NCBI GenBank assembly: GCA_020249045.1
Contig: JADCGK010000046.1
Coordinates: 1 to 52,858 of the forward strand
DNA from: Azospirillum sp.
Lineage (GTDB): Bacteria > Pseudomonadota > Alphaproteobacteria > CACIAM-22H2
DNA length: 52,858 nt
Reading direction: 5' to 3'
Below, in pieces: positions 35,568 through 46,128 of this stretch; positions within the stretch are counted from its first letter, which is position 1; each line of letters starts with the position of its first letter. The position numbers and the translations under genes were made by a program. The notes under the pieces are model-generated. The model worked only from the letters and a program-made list of their open reading frames with translations, searched no databases and was not told where the DNA came from.

Positions 35568-36240
35568 TTTCGCGCACCAGCTTGTCGCGGATCGCTTCGC
35601 GGAAATCGGCATAGTCGCGCGCCGGGATGACGAAGGCGCCCGGCCCGCCGACGACGAACAGCCGGTAATAGGCGTCGAGCGCCGGTTCTTCGTTGAGGAT
35701 CGGCAGCCCGTTGATGGCGATGCCGGCGGCCAGTGCGTCCGCGCGAGCGGCCAGGACCGAGCGTCCTTGGTTGGACGCGCCGTCGCCCGAAACGTCGATG
35801 ACCCGGCGTGCGGCCGGGAAGGGGCATGCGTCCAGCGCTTCGTGGGCGAAGTCGATCGCATCGCCGATCGCGGTGGCCCCGCCCACGACCAGCCGCGGGG
35901 CGATCTCGCATTCCTTGGCGTAGGCTTCGAGGTCGGCCGCGGCGCCGATGCGGCGCCACTCGAGATTCATCGTGTGGGTCTTGGCGTCGGCGAATTCGAA
36001 CATCGCGACGGCGATGGCGCCCACGCGGCCCGAGCCGATCGCCTCGGCCACGGCCGGATGGCGGAAAGCGGCCGCGTAGCCTTCCATCTGCAGATAGAAC
36101 TCGTCCATCGACACCGAACTCGAGGAATCGATGGCCAGCGCCACGGCCACGTCGACGCCCGATGCGGCCTCGGTCGCGCGCGCGGGACGGACGGCCGCCG
36201 CAAGGCCGGCGGCGAGGAAGCTGCGACGTTTCATGCGCAT
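35551..36240 (-). CDS. DUF1194 (von Willebrand factor A-like) secreted protein
   Basis: A 229-residue exported protein. The N-terminus MRMKRRSFLAAGLAAAVRPA has a twin-Arg-like charge cluster and a hydrophobic stretch, with cleavage near ARA. VDVAVALAIDSSSSVSMDEF carries the DxSxS metal-ion-dependent adhesion motif of VWA domains, and RRVIDVSGDGASNQG the second part. DUF1194 proteins have no known role. It is convergent with the flavin reductase and divergent from nnr. Confidence 0.85.
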   Translation of the reverse strand: MRMKRRSFLAAGLAAAVRPARATEAASGVDVAVALAIDSSSSVSMDEFYLQMEGYAAAFRHPAVAEAIGSGRVGAIAVAMFEFADAKTHTMNLEWRRIGAAADLEAYAKECEIAPRLVVGGATAIGDAIDFAHEALDACPFPAARRVIDVSGDGASNQGRSVLAARADALAAGIAINGLPILNEEPALDAYYRLFVVGGPGAFVIPARDYADFREAIRDKLVREIRYVA

Positions 36241-36273
36241 CGTCTAGGCACGCATTATGGCATGATCGCGGCG

Positions 36274-37731
36274 ATGGACCCTGGTCTTCCGACCTGCGCC
36301 GAGATGGCCGCGATCGACCGCGCCGCGATCGCCGCGGGCGTGCCCGGTTTGCGTTTGATGGAGAACGCCGGGGCCGCCGTCGCGCGCCATCTCGGCGCTC
36401 GGTTCGCGCGCCGGCGCGTGGCGGTGCTGTGTGGACCGGGCAACAACGGCGGCGACGGCTTCGTGGTCGCGCGCCATCTGCACAGCGCCGGATGGCCGGT
36501 CCGGGTGGGGCTTTTGGGCACGCGCGAAGCTTTGCGCGCCGACGCCGCCAAAATGGCGGCACTGTGTCCGGTGGAAATCGAGACCATCGCGCCCGACATG
36601 TTGGCGCCGGCCGAACTGGTCGTCGACGCTTTGTTCGGCGCGGGCTTGTCGCGCCCATTGGACGGTGTCGCCTTGGCGCTGGTCCAAGCGCTCGCCCGAA
36701 GACGGGTGCCGGTCGTTGCGATCGACGTGCCGAGCGGCGTTGCGGGCGATACGGGCGCCGTTCTGGGTGCCGCACCGCAAGCCGCGTTGACGGTCACGTT
36801 CCATCGCCGCAAGCCCGGGCATCTGCTTTTGCCTGGCCGCGCGTTGTGCGGCGAGATCGTCGTCGCCGATATCGGCATTCCCGACGACGCGGGGCCCGCG
36901 CGCGCGACCTTCGCCAATTCGCCCGTGTTGTGGGACGCCGTTTTGCCGCGACCGGCGCTCGACGGGCACAAATACGATCGCGGCCACGCGCTGATCGTCG
37001 GCGGCGGGGATTTGACCGGTGCCGCGCGGTTGGCGGCCGAGGCGGCGTTGCGCGCGGGCGCGGGCTTGGTCACGCTCGCGGCGCCCGGCGACGCCTTGCC
37101 CCTTTATCGCATCGCCTGTCCGGCCGCGGTGATGGCGCGCGACCTCGCCGACTTCGCCGGACTGCTCGCCGACCGGCGCCGCAACGCGCTGTTGCTCGGC
37201 CCCGGCAACGGCGCCGACGCCGCGTGCCGCGCGCGTATCGAACTGGCGCGCAAAGCCGGCCGCGCTTGCGTGCTCGACGCCGATGCGTTGGGCGTGCTGT
37301 CGCCGTTCGACGTCCGGCTCACGGCGGATTTCGTCCTGACGCCGCATGACGGCGAGTTCGCGCGGATGTTCCCGGATCTCGCCGCGGGCGACCGTCTTTC
37401 CCGCGCGCGCGCGGCCGCCGCGCGTTCGGGGGCGATCGTGTTGCTCAAGGGCGCCGATACGGTCGTGGCGCATCCCGACGGGCGCGCGGCGATCGCCGAC
37501 AACGCCCCGCCTTGGCTTGCGACCGCCGGTTCGGGCGACGTATTGGCGGGGGCGATCGTGGGTTTGCTCGCGCAAGGCATGCCCGCATTCCTCGCGGCCT
37601 GTGCGGCCGTGTGGTTGCACGGGGCGGCCGCACGCGCACGCGGTCCGGGTCTGATCGCCGACGATCTTCCGCGCGCCATCGGCGAGGCCGTCGCGGTGTT
37701 TGTGGGCGGTGCACAAGGCGCCACGAAATAA
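36274..37731 (+). CDS. nnr: Bifunctional NAD(P)H-hydrate epimerase/ADP-dependent dehydratase
   Basis: A 485-residue repair enzyme that epimerises and dehydrates damaged NAD(P)HX. The N-terminal YjeF epimerase domain shows LMENAGAAVARH and CGPGNNGGDGFVVARHL; the C-terminal ribokinase-like dehydratase shows KYDRGHALIVGGGD, LTPHDGEFARMF and LATAGSGDVLAGAIVGLLAQ. Both halves look intact. The start at 36274 gives the usual short N-terminus; an in-frame ATG 12 bases upstream is possible, and neither has a clear ribosome-binding site. It is divergent from the DUF1194 gene. Confidence 0.93.
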   Translation: MDPGLPTCAEMAAIDRAAIAAGVPGLRLMENAGAAVARHLGARFARRRVAVLCGPGNNGGDGFVVARHLHSAGWPVRVGLLGTREALRADAAKMAALCPVEIETIAPDMLAPAELVVDALFGAGLSRPLDGVALALVQALARRRVPVVAIDVPSGVAGDTGAVLGAAPQAALTVTFHRRKPGHLLLPGRALCGEIVVADIGIPDDAGPARATFANSPVLWDAVLPRPALDGHKYDRGHALIVGGGDLTGAARLAAEAALRAGAGLVTLAAPGDALPLYRIACPAAVMARDLADFAGLLADRRRNALLLGPGNGADAACRARIELARKAGRACVLDADALGVLSPFDVRLTADFVLTPHDGEFARMFPDLAAGDRLSRARAAAARSGAIVLLKGADTVVAHPDGRAAIADNAPPWLATAGSGDVLAGAIVGLLAQGMPAFLAACAAVWLHGAAARARGPGLIADDLPRAIGEAVAVFVGGAQGATK

Positions 37732-37923
37732 TTCGGCGCATTTACCGCGAAACGGTATCCGATGGCCGCGAAATCCGGCATCCCGTCTTTGGCAATGTAG
37801 AATAGACCTTGTGTGGCGGCCGGGTTGGGCACATTTACCCGGGTGGGAGCCACCGGATCGCCGCGTCCCCGTTACCCCCTTGGCCGCACACCGGCCAGCG
37901 CGTCGGTCGGAAGGTCGAACATC

Positions 37924-38142
37924 GTGGAACACCCTCTGTTTAGGGCCGCTTGCTCGGTTTTGGGCGTCGACCACGCCGTGGCGCGCGCGCTCGCGCGCGC
38001 GGTCGAGTCCGACGACCACGACGATTGGCGCGAGGCGAAGGAATTGCTGTCCAATCTGCCTGAGGCGGAGTGGGTGGCGATCAAGGGGCGGCTCAAGGAA
38101 TACACGATCGACGAAGAGGACGAGGCGCCGCAACTCCACTAG
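37924..38142 (+). CDS. Small acidic hypothetical protein (GTG start)
   Basis: A 72-residue soluble protein with no recognised family. It begins at GTG with GGAAGG nine bases upstream. The reading can be extended to an ATG 111 bases further up, but the extra residues look translated from non-coding DNA. A central DDHDDWREAKELLSNLPEAE and an acidic tail (TIDEEDEAPQLH) are the main features. It lies 9 bases before the malonyl-CoA decarboxylase gene and may be cotranscribed with it. The 192 bases before it hold no feature I can name. Confidence 0.6.
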   Translation: MEHPLFRAACSVLGVDHAVARALARAVESDDHDDWREAKELLSNLPEAEWVAIKGRLKEYTIDEEDEAPQLH

Positions 38143-38151
38143 ACTGGGCGC

Positions 38152-39588
38152 ATGACCGATACGCGCGCCGGTTCGAAATTCGTCGCTCGCCTCAAGGAGG
38201 CTTGGCGCGACCTCTCGACGAGCGCGCGCGCGGCCGTCGGCGCCGCGAAACCGCCGCATCCCGATTTGCCCGACGCCGACCTGCCCGCCTTGCGCGCGCG
38301 GATGCGCGATTGTTTGGAGGGCAAAGGCGGCGAGGCCAGCGCGCGTCAGCGCGCGGTCGAACTCGGCAGTCTTTACCTCGGCTTGTCGACGGTCGGGCGC
38401 AAACGCTTCCTGGGCGCGCTCGCGCGGGATTTCGACATCGACCGGGCCGCGGCGGCGCGCGCCGCGGAAGCCGCGCTCGGCGCGTGGAAAAGCGACGACG
38501 CGAAAAAGCGCGTGGCGGCCGAGGCTGCTTTGAAATCCGCACTCGACGCGCCGCGCGCCAAATTGCTGCAGCAATTCACGGCGCTGCCCGAGGGCGTGAA
38601 GTTCCTCGTTGATCGGCGCGCCGAATTGCTGGAATGGTCGCGCGAGGATGCGGCGCTCGCCGCGCTGGAGGCGGATCTGAAGGATCTGCTCGTCGCCTGG
38701 TTCGATCTGGGGTTTCTCGAACTTCGGCGGATCACGTGGGAAAGCCCCGCTGCCCTGCTCGAGAAACTCGCCGCCTACGAAGCCGTGCATGCGGTGCGCG
38801 ATTGGGCCGATCTGAAGAACCGCCTGGACAGCGACCGGCGCTATTTCGCGTTCTTCCATCCGCGCATGAAGCTGGAGCCGTTGATCTTCGTCGAGGTGGC
38901 GCTCGTCTCGGGACTGGCGGGCGATGTGCAGTCGCTGCTCGACGACAAGGCGCCCGTGGGCGATCCGGGCGCCGCCGATACGGCCATCTTCTATTCGATC
39001 TCCAACGCGCAGAAGGGACTCGCGGGCATTTCCTTCGGCGGCTTCCTGATCAAGCGGGTTGTCGCCACGCTCCAGTCCGAGTTTCCGAACCTCAAGACGT
39101 TCGCCACGCTTTCGCCCGTGCCGGGGTTCCGCGCGTGGCTCGATCGGCGCTTCGCGGAGGGCGCGCGCGGCCTGCTGACGCGCGAGGAACGCGCGACCCT
39201 TGCCGCCGCCATCAAGGGCGAGGCGGGCTGGCTTGCGGGCAAGGGCGATCTCAAGCGCTGCCTCGCCGACGATGCGTGGGCCGCGAACCCCGCGCTCGCC
39301 GCCGCGCTCGAAGCGCCGCTCACGCGGCTTTGCGCGTCCTATCTGATGGGCGCCAAACGCGCGGACGGGCGCGCCGCCGACCCGGTCGCGCATTTCCATC
39401 TCTCCAACGGCGCGCGTCTGGAACGGATCAATTGGCGCGCCGACATGTCCGGCAAGGGCTTGCGGCAGTCGGCGGGCATGATGGTGAACTATCTCTATCG
39501 CCTCGCGGACATCGAGGCGAACCACGAGGCCTACGCGGCCGACGGGGCGGTGACGGCCGCCTCGGCCGTCCGGGCGCTGGCCAAGTAA
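38152..39588 (+). CDS. Malonyl-CoA decarboxylase
   Basis: A 478-residue cytoplasmic enzyme that converts malonyl-CoA to acetyl-CoA and CO2. The N-terminal four-helix part is followed by the acetyltransferase-like catalytic domain with FHPRMKLEPLIFVEVAL, FYSISNAQKGLAGISFGGFL (catalytic Ser) and HFHLSNGARLERINWRAD (catalytic His). This corresponds to the MCD family of animals and alphaproteobacteria. No malonyl-CoA synthetase or malonate transporter lies next to it. It follows a small acidic gene by 9 bases. Confidence 0.93.
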   Translation: MTDTRAGSKFVARLKEAWRDLSTSARAAVGAAKPPHPDLPDADLPALRARMRDCLEGKGGEASARQRAVELGSLYLGLSTVGRKRFLGALARDFDIDRAAAARAAEAALGAWKSDDAKKRVAAEAALKSALDAPRAKLLQQFTALPEGVKFLVDRRAELLEWSREDAALAALEADLKDLLVAWFDLGFLELRRITWESPAALLEKLAAYEAVHAVRDWADLKNRLDSDRRYFAFFHPRMKLEPLIFVEVALVSGLAGDVQSLLDDKAPVGDPGAADTAIFYSISNAQKGLAGISFGGFLIKRVVATLQSEFPNLKTFATLSPVPGFRAWLDRRFAEGARGLLTREERATLAAAIKGEAGWLAGKGDLKRCLADDAWAANPALAAALEAPLTRLCASYLMGAKRADGRAADPVAHFHLSNGARLERINWRADMSGKGLRQSAGMMVNYLYRLADIEANHEAYAADGAVTAASAVRALAK

Positions 39589-39657
39589 CCGACGTCGCTT
39601 GGAATTCGGCGGCGCGCGCGCTTACATTCTCCGTCGGACGGCAGACGCGGGGTCGCA

Positions 39658-42600
39658 ATGGAGTGGGGTATCGTCGCGGCGCTCGCGGCGGCGGCGGGCG
39701 CGGGATACGCGCTGGGCCGTCTTGGCCGGCAGTCCGGCGGCGTCCCGTCGGTGCTGCGGGATCGCCATGGCGTCGAGGCGGCGATCGCCGAGGGCGAACG
39801 GCGCTTGCTCGACACGATCAATGCGGTCGAGATCGGGTTCCTGGTCTGGGATCGCGACGATCGCCTCATGCTGTGGAACGAGCATTACTTCGAGATCTTT
39901 CCGCATATGCGCGGCGCGTTGCAGCGCGGCATGTCGTTCGAGGCCTATATCGAGGCGACGGCTGCGGTCGTCATCGCGCTGGGCCGGCCAGAGCGCGCCG
40001 CGTGGGTGCGCGGCGAACGCCGCGCGCGCCACCGGCGTTTCGGCGAGGTCTTCCTTCAGCGCGCCGCGCGCGGGCGGGAGATCGAGACGGCCGAATACGC
40101 GATGGGCGACGGCGGCGCCGTCGCGATTTATCGCGACGTCACGGCGTTGCACCGCGCCGAGCGCGCGGCGGCGGAAAACCGCCAGCGGCTGATCGACTCG
40201 CTGGAGGCGCTCGGCGAGGGAATCCTGATCCTCGACCGGGAGGATCGCGTCGTGTTCTGGAACCGACGCTACGTCGAGATCCTGCCCTATATGGACGGCA
40301 TCGTGCGCCGGGGCGCGACGTTCGCGGAACTGGCCGAGGACGTGCGCGCGAAGCTGCGCGCCGATCCCGATCCGGACGCGTCGTTGCGTCGGCACGAGGA
40401 GCGCATACGTCGCGCGCGCGAGTTCGGCAAACCTTACGTCGCCAACCCTGCGGGCGGCCGATCGGTCGAGATCACCCAATACGCGGCGGCCGATGGCGGC
40501 GTCGTCGCGGTCTATCGCGATCTGAGCGAGACGCTCGAAGCGGAGAAGGCGCGTCGGGCCAGCGAGGCGCGGTTCCGGGACGCGATCGCGGGCATGGCCG
40601 ATGGGTTCGTGCTCTACGACAAGGACGACCGCGTCGCCGCGTGGAACGAACCGTTCGTCGAACTCTATCCCGCCTTGCGCGGGGTCTTGCGCGAAGGCCT
40701 GTATTTCAAGGACGTGGTCCGCGCGATCGCGACCGCCCATCGCCCCGAAATCGCGGGGCGGGATCTCGACGCCTATATCGAAGCCCGCTACGCGCGGATG
40801 CGGCCCGTCCCGACGGCGCGCGACGAGGTGACGATCCGCGGACGCCGGCTGGAGATCGCGCGACGCGCGACCAGCGACGGCGGGGTCGTCGCCGTCCTTC
40901 GCGACGTGACCGAAGCGCGGATGGCCGAAGTCGCGGTCCGCGAATCCGAGGCGCGGTTCCGCGACGCGATCGCGAACATGGCCGACGGCTTCGCGCAGTT
41001 CGATTCCGGGAACCGCTTCGTCGCGTGGAACGAACGCTATCTCGACATCTTTCCGGCCTTGCGCGGCGTGATCAGGCCCGGCCTGCCGGTGGTCGAGGCG
41101 ATGCGCTTGGCCGCGCCCGCCGCCATCGGCTCGTCCGATCCGGACGCGGTCGAACGATGGATCGCCTCGCGTCTCGCCGCGCTCAACGTCGCCGGGGCCG
41201 AGGACGAGCAGACCGCGATCGGTGCGCGCACCCTGCGGATCACCCGATCGCGCACGTCCGAAGGCGGTGTGGTGGCGATTTTGCGCGACGTGACGGCGGA
41301 TGCCGAGGCTGCGCGGGAACTCGAGCGCGCCAAACAGGCGGCGGAGGCGGCGAGCAGCGCCAAGTCGGAGTTCCTCGCCAATATGAGTCACGAGTTGCGG
41401 ACGCCGCTCAACGGCGTCGTCGGCATGCTTGACGTGATGCTTGCGGGCGCCCTGGGCGACGAGACGCGCCGGCAGGCGGAGATGGCGCGTTTCTCGGCCG
41501 AGCGCCTCCTCAAGGTGATCGGCGACATCCTCGACATCTCCAAGCTCGAAGCGGGCGCCCTGCAGATCGACCGCACGGTCTTCGCGCCGGCCGACGCGGT
41601 ACGCGACGCTTCGGCCACCTTTGCCGCCTCCGCCGCCGCCAAGCGGCTGTCGCTCGAAACCGACGTGGCTGCGGATTTCGAGGGGCCCGCCGTGGGCGAT
41701 CCGATGCGCTTGGGGCAGATCCTGCTCAATCTGGTTGGCAACGCGGTCAAGTTCACCGAACGCGGCTACGTGCGCGTGCGCGCCTTCCGCGCCGACGGCG
41801 ACGAAGCGGTCGTCGAAGTCGCCGACAGCGGGCCGGGGATCGAGCCCGCCGCCCAGCGCCGGTTGTTCACCAAGTTCTTCCAGGCCGATGCGTCGGTCAC
41901 GCGCCGCTACGGCGGCACGGGGCTGGGCCTCGCCATCAGCGGTGAGTTGGTCGCGGCGATGGGCGGATCGATTTCGGTCGAATCGCGGCCGGGCGAGGGA
42001 GCGGTTTTCCGTCTGCGTCTGCCGTTGCCGCGTGCCACGCCGACATTGCCGGCTTTGGCGCGCGCGGCGGGCGACGGACCGGCGGTGGCGTTGCGGGCCG
42101 AAGGCAAGCGCTTGCTGCTGGTCGAGGACAACGAGGTCAATCGCTACGCGGCGGCCAAGATGCTGGAGCCGACGCGCGCGATCCTCGACATCGCCCATGA
42201 CGGGGTCGAGGCCGTGGAACTCGCGGGCTTGCGCGCCTACGACGCGATCCTGATGGACGTGCAAATGCCGCGCATGGACGGATTGGAGGCGACGCGCCGC
42301 ATCCGCGCCTCCGACGGGCCGAGCGCGACGGCGCCGATCCTGGCGTTGACCGCCAACGCTTTCGTCGAGGACGTCGAACGCTGCCGCGCGGCGGGCATGG
42401 ACGGGCATTTGGCGAAACCCGTGCGCGCCGCCGATCTGATCGCGGCCGTGGGCCGGGCGCTGGCGCACGGGCGGCACGGGGCGGCGCAGATTTCCGATCC
42501 GCGCCCGCGCCCCGCGCCGGCCCGCGCCGTCCCGGGCGCGCCGCTCGACGAGGCGACGTTGATCGCGCTGGAGAGCGACGTCGGGGCGGCGACGGCCGCC

Positions 42601-42879
42601 TCGCTCGCCGTTTCGTTCCGCCGCGAACAAGGGCGGCAGTTGCGCGGGCTGGAGAACGCGCTCGCGCGCCGCGATCTTGCGCTGCTTTCGCGCGACGCGC
42701 ATTCGATCAAGGGGGCCGCGCGGATGTTCGGCGCGCGCGAATTGGCGCATCTCGCCTTCGAAATCGAACGCGCGGCGAAGTCCGGCGCCGTCGACGGACT
42801 CGATGCCACGCTCGAGGCCGCCGCGCATGCGTTCCGGCGCGTCGACGACGCACTGGGCAAACGCTACGCCGCGAACTAG
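39658..42879 (+). CDS. Hybrid sensor histidine kinase, four PAS domains, REC and Hpt
   Basis: A 1073-residue phosphorelay protein. After a short N-terminal hydrophobic stretch come four similar PAS domains (about residues 50-160, 180-295, 310-425 and 435-550), each with a D(R/K)xDRxxxWN(E/R)xY-like core. Then HisKA with His578 in [12 protein letters not shown], HATPase ([30 protein letters not shown]), a receiver with Asp867 in [11 protein letters not shown], and Hpt with His1015 in [11 protein letters not shown]. It thus contains all relay steps except an output regulator. The signal is unknown. It lies 12 bases before SCO1. Confidence 0.92.
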   Translation: MEWGIVAALAAAAGAGYALGRLGRQSGGVPSVLRDRHGVEAAIAEGERRLLDTINAVEIGFLVWDRDDRLMLWNEHYFEIFPHMRGALQRGMSFEAYIEATAAVVIALGRPERAAWVRGERRARHRRFGEVFLQRAARGREIETAEYAMGDGGAVAIYRDVTALHRAERAAAENRQRLIDSLEALGEGILILDREDRVVFWNRRYVEILPYMDGIVRRGATFAELAEDVRAKLRADPDPDASLRRHEERIRRAREFGKPYVANPAGGRSVEITQYAAADGGVVAVYRDLSETLEAEKARRASEARFRDAIAGMADGFVLYDKDDRVAAWNEPFVELYPALRGVLREGLYFKDVVRAIATAHRPEIAGRDLDAYIEARYARMRPVPTARDEVTIRGRRLEIARRATSDGGVVAVLRDVTEARMAEVAVRESEARFRDAIANMADGFAQFDSGNRFVAWNERYLDIFPALRGVIRPGLPVVEAMRLAAPAAIGSSDPDAVERWIASRLAALNVAGAEDEQTAIGARTLRITRSRTSEGGVVAILRDVTADAEAARELERAKQAAEAASSAKSEFLANMSHELRTPLNGVVGMLDVMLAGALGDETRRQAEMARFSAERLLKVIGDILDISKLEAGALQIDRTVFAPADAVRDASATFAASAAAKRLSLETDVAADFEGPAVGDPMRLGQILLNLVGNAVKFTERGYVRVRAFRADGDEAVVEVADSGPGIEPAAQRRLFTKFFQADASVTRRYGGTGLGLAISGELVAAMGGSISVESRPGEGAVFRLRLPLPRATPTLPALARAAGDGPAVALRAEGKRLLLVEDNEVNRYAAAKMLEPTRAILDIAHDGVEAVELAGLRAYDAILMDVQMPRMDGLEATRRIRASDGPSATAPILALTANAFVEDVERCRAAGMDGHLAKPVRAADLIAAVGRALAHGRHGAAQISDPRPRPAPARAVPGAPLDEATLIALESDVGAATAASLAVSFRREQGRQLRGLENALARRDLALLSRDAHSIKGAARMFGARELAHLAFEIERAAKSGAVDGLDATLEAAAHAFRRVDDALGKRYAAN

Positions 42880-42891
42880 TTTGCCGGGATC

Positions 42892-43494
42892 ATGAGCGTA
42901 CTGAAGACGATTCGGTGGTTGGCGGTGGGCGCGATACTCGGCCTCGTCGCCGCGTGGGGCTTCCACTTCTGGCGCGAAGGCCACGCGCCCGATCCCGCTT
43001 CCCTCGCCGGTTCGTCGATCGGTGGGCCGTTCGAACTGGTCGATCAGACCGGTGCGACGCGACGCGACGCGGAGTTCCGCGGCCGGTACATGCTGATCTA
43101 TTTCGGCTTCACGTTCTGCCCCGACGCCTGCCCGACGGCGTTGCTCGCGATGGCCGATGCGCTCGATCGGATCGGCCCTTTGGCCGACCGCATCCAGCCG
43201 ATCTTCATTTCGGTCGACCCCGAGCGCGACACGCCCGAGCAACTCGCCGGCTACGTCGATGCCGTGGATCCGCGGCTCGTCGGGTTGACCGGTTCGCCGG
43301 CCCAGGTTGCCGCCGCCGCGCGCGCTTATCGCGTGTTCTACCGCAAGGCGACGCCCACGAGTGCCACCGAATACCTCGTGGATCATACGTCGCTGGTCTA
43401 TCTGATGGGGCCCGACGGAAAGTTTCTCGCGCATTTCAGCCACGAAACGGCGCCGGAGCGGATGGCGGAAACTTTGCGGCGTATTGTACGCTAA
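42892..43494 (+). CDS. SCO1/SenC copper-binding assembly protein
   Basis: A 200-residue protein with one N-terminal membrane anchor (WLAVGAILGLVAAWGFHFW) and a periplasmic thioredoxin-like domain. Copper ligands are Cys76 and Cys80 in FCPDACPTAL and His165 in VDHTSLVYLMG. It delivers copper to the Cu-A site of cytochrome oxidase or acts as a thiol oxidoreductase. Its start follows the histidine kinase stop by 12 bases. No oxidase genes are in the window. Confidence 0.92.
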   Translation: MSVLKTIRWLAVGAILGLVAAWGFHFWREGHAPDPASLAGSSIGGPFELVDQTGATRRDAEFRGRYMLIYFGFTFCPDACPTALLAMADALDRIGPLADRIQPIFISVDPERDTPEQLAGYVDAVDPRLVGLTGSPAQVAAAARAYRVFYRKATPTSATEYLVDHTSLVYLMGPDGKFLAHFSHETAPERMAETLRRIVR

Positions 43495-43580
43495 AAATTC
43501 CGGATTGATTACGTTCGCTTAACCTATAGCGGCTAGGACTCTTCGGGTACCGCAACTTTCCCCCCCCGAGGTTGTCCCAG

Positions 43581-45296
43581 ATGAAATCCGTCCTCGTTTC
43601 GGCTTTGCGCGCGCCCGCGACCCTGTGGTCGCGGATTTCCATCGGCGGCCGCGTCGCGTGCGCGGCGATCGTGGGGGCGGGCCTCGCGCTCGGCGCCACG
43701 CTTTACGTGACCGTCGAGCGCGCCGACCGCGAACTGCATGCCCAAGGCATGACCCGGCTCGACGCGAACGTCCGGGTCTTGTGGGACATCATCCGCGCGC
43801 ACGGCACGGAATTCCGCATCGTCGACGACAAGCTTATGGCCGGCACGCACGTGCTGGACGGCGATTTCGCCGTCGTCGACCGGGTGAAGGCGAGCGTCGG
43901 CGGCGTGGCCACGGTCTTCCGCGGCGATCTTCGCGTGACGACCAACATCCAAAGGCCCGACGGGCAACGTGCGGTCGGCACGCGGCTGGCGCCCGGTGCG
44001 GTGCACGATTCCATCTTCAAGGACAACAAGCCCTATCGCGGTCCCAACATCATCCTGGGCCAGCCTTACTTCACCGCCTACGATCCGATCCGCGACCCCT
44101 CCGGGCGCACGATCGGTCTCGTGTTCGTCGGCATTCCCGAAGCCGAATTCACCGCGGCCGCGCAAGGCATCGCGCGCGACGCGGCGTTGGCGGGCGGGCT
44201 TGTGTTGGTGGTGGTGGCGATTTGCCTGTGGCTGGTCGTGCGGCGCACGTTGAAGCCGCTGGGCGCCATCGAAGCCGCGATGGACAAGATCGCGGCCGGC
44301 GATCTCGATTCCGCGATCCCGGGCCTCGCGCGTCGCGACGAGATCGGCCGCATGGCCAAAGCGTTGTCGGTGTTCCGCGATCGGACCGCCGAGAACAAGC
44401 GTTTGGCCGACGAGCGCGCGCGCGCGGAGGCCGCCGCCGTCGAGGATCGCCGCCGCCAGCGCCAGGCGCTGGCCGACGAACTCGACGCCGCCGTCAAGGA
44501 CGTGGTCCAAGGGTTGGGGCGTTCGGCGCACGAGCTTTCCGGCACGGCCAGCGCGCTGCGCGAAGCGGCCGACGGCACCAAGCGCCGCGCGGGCGACGTC
44601 GCCGCTGCGGCCGGGCAGACGACCGCCAACGTCCAAACCGTCGCCGCGGCGACCGAGCAATTGGCCGGGTCGGTGCGCGAAATCGCCCGTCAGGTCGCCG
44701 ACAGCGCCGCCGCCGCGAATTCGGCGGTCGCGCAAGCCGAAACGACGAACGCGACCGTTTCCACGCTCGCCGACGCCGCGGCCAAGATCGGCGATGTCGT
44801 CCAATTGATCTCCGACATCGCGGGTCAGACCAACCTGCTCGCGCTGAACGCCACGATCGAGGCGGCGCGCGCGGGCGACGCGGGCAAGGGCTTCGCCGTC
44901 GTCGCGTCGGAGGTGAAGAATCTCGCGACCCAGACTGCGCGCGCGACCGAGGACATCTCCCGCCAGATCGGCGAGATCCAAGCCGCCACGCAGAAAGCGG
45001 TCGGCGACATCAAGGGCATCGGCGACACGATCCGGCGCATCCACGAATCCGCGAGTTCGATCGCGAGCGCGGTCGAAGAACAAGGCGCCGCGACGAGCGA
45101 GATCGCACGCAACGTGCAGGAGGCCGCGCGCGGTAGCCAAGCTGTCGCCACGACCATCGAGGACGTGGATCGTGCGGCCGGCACGACCGGTTCGGCGGTC
45201 GGGCGCGTCAGCGAAGCGAGCGCGGTATTGGGTGCGCAATCCGACCGCTTGCGCGAGGAAGTCGAGAAGTTCTCGATGCGGATGCGCGCGGCCTAG
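43581..45296 (+). CDS. Methyl-accepting chemotaxis protein
   Basis: A 571-residue transducer. A membrane helix ([20 protein letters not shown]) precedes a periplasmic single-Cache-like sensor ([20 protein letters not shown] through [20 protein letters not shown]), a second helix ([18 protein letters not shown]), HAMP and the signalling domain with the hairpin [20 protein letters not shown] and [16 protein letters not shown] 43581 is chosen over an in-frame TTG 9 bases upstream, with GAGG at a fair distance. The ligand is unknown. The Cache fold suggests a small organic acid or similar. Confidence 0.92.
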   Translation: MKSVLVSALRAPATLWSRISIGGRVACAAIVGAGLALGATLYVTVERADRELHAQGMTRLDANVRVLWDIIRAHGTEFRIVDDKLMAGTHVLDGDFAVVDRVKASVGGVATVFRGDLRVTTNIQRPDGQRAVGTRLAPGAVHDSIFKDNKPYRGPNIILGQPYFTAYDPIRDPSGRTIGLVFVGIPEAEFTAAAQGIARDAALAGGLVLVVVAICLWLVVRRTLKPLGAIEAAMDKIAAGDLDSAIPGLARRDEIGRMAKALSVFRDRTAENKRLADERARAEAAAVEDRRRQRQALADELDAAVKDVVQGLGRSAHELSGTASALREAADGTKRRAGDVAAAAGQTTANVQTVAAATEQLAGSVREIARQVADSAAAANSAVAQAETTNATVSTLADAAAKIGDVVQLISDIAGQTNLLALNATIEAARAGDAGKGFAVVASEVKNLATQTARATEDISRQIGEIQAATQKAVGDIKGIGDTIRRIHESASSIASAVEEQGAATSEIARNVQEAARGSQAVATTIEDVDRAAGTTGSAVGRVSEASAVLGAQSDRLREEVEKFSMRMRAA

Positions 45297-45318
45297 CCCA
45301 CGCGCGGGCGCACCGCGG

Positions 45319-45651
45319 TCAGACCAGTACGTCGAGCTGCCGTCCGCGACCTTGGCGGGCGGCAGCCGACCGGCCGACGATGGCTTCCACGGCATTGGCG
45401 CCCGTATCGGTGGTGCGACCGGTTTCGGTCGTCGGGCGGCCTTCGCGGCTGGCTTCCGTTTGGCCTGCGGCTTGCGGGGCCTGGAAAGTCTGCGATTGCT
45501 GGACCACCGACACCGTGCGCTGGGCGGCAACGGCCGCGACCGCCTGAAGCGGGTTATTCGCGGTCAGCGTCTGGTTGGCGGCGGCTTGCTGGGCTTGCGC
45601 GTAGGGATTGCGCAGCGCAATTCCGCCGCCGGGGGTCGGCATCACATCCAT
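45319..45651 (-). CDS. Small Gln/Ala-rich hypothetical protein
   Basis: A 110-residue, low-complexity protein rich in Gln, Ala and Thr, with no signal peptide, membrane helix or recognised domain. The segment RNPYAQAQQAAANQTLTANN is followed by repeats of AVAAV and VVQQSQ. It lies between the chemoreceptor and the NUDIX gene. A good ribosome-binding site is not visible, so the start (45651 or 45642) is uncertain. It could be a structural or secreted protein; no function is proposed. Confidence 0.55.
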   Translation of the reverse strand: MDVMPTPGGGIALRNPYAQAQQAAANQTLTANNPLQAVAAVAAQRTVSVVQQSQTFQAPQAAGQTEASREGRPTTETGRTTDTGANAVEAIVGRSAAARQGRGRQLDVLV

Positions 45652-45678
45652 AGGAAGGATATAGCATCGCCGGGCCCC

Positions 45679-46098
45679 TCAAACCAAGGCCCGCCGCGCG
45701 AGGTCGGCCACACGCGGCAGGAACGGTTCCGGCCCGGTTTCGATGCGCGGCAGGTCGAACCAGTCCGCCTCGTGCACGTCGTCGGCGGCGATGGGCTCGC
45801 CGTCCAACCAGCGGCACAAAACGGCGACCAGCACGTAATGGAATTGCAGCGCCCCGTCGGGCGCGCGCACGATCGTATCGAGCGTATCGAGCGTGCGGAT
45901 GGCTTCGGCCCGCACGCCGGTTTCCTCCGCCGATTCACGGATCGCGGCATGGGCGACGGTTTCGCCCAATTCGATCTTCCCGCCGGGAAATCCCCAGCGA
46001 CCGGGGTCGGGCGGATTGGCGCGGCGCACGAGTAGAACTCGCCCGTCGCGGGGCACGATCGCGATGGCGGCGGGACGCGGGTGAAGAAGGACGCTCAC
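45679..46098 (-). CDS. NUDIX hydrolase
   Basis: A 139-residue pyrophosphohydrolase. The NUDIX box is complete: [20 protein letters not shown] then ETGV, with the metal-binding RExxEE core, preceded by RWGFP. MutT, ADP-sugar or other nucleoside-diphosphate-linked substrates are all possible. The likely start is GTG at 46098; a longer in-frame reading runs into the cobalamin riboswitch on the opposite strand and is rejected. It is divergent from the riboswitch-controlled metal locus. Confidence 0.85.
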   Translation of the reverse strand: MSVLLHPRPAAIAIVPRDGRVLLVRRANPPDPGRWGFPGGKIELGETVAHAAIRESAEETGVRAEAIRTLDTLDTIVRAPDGALQFHYVLVAVLCRWLDGEPIAADDVHEADWFDLPRIETGPEPFLPRVADLARRALV

Positions 46099-46128
46099 CC
46101 GCAAGCGGTTAGCGCGATGGCGCGCGGG

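Noticed and set aside
37813-37923. N-terminal extension of the small acidic protein to an upstream ATG
   Set aside because: The extra 37 residues look like translated non-coding DNA, and the GTG at 37924 has a better ribosome-binding site.
36244-39525. A 1093-residue minus-strand reading frame
   Set aside because: It is antisense to nnr and malonyl-CoA decarboxylase, which are both clearly real; no domain is recognisable in it.
39622-43443. A 1273-residue minus-strand reading frame
   Set aside because: It mirrors the histidine kinase and SCO1 genes; its apparent repeats are the complement of the PAS duplications.
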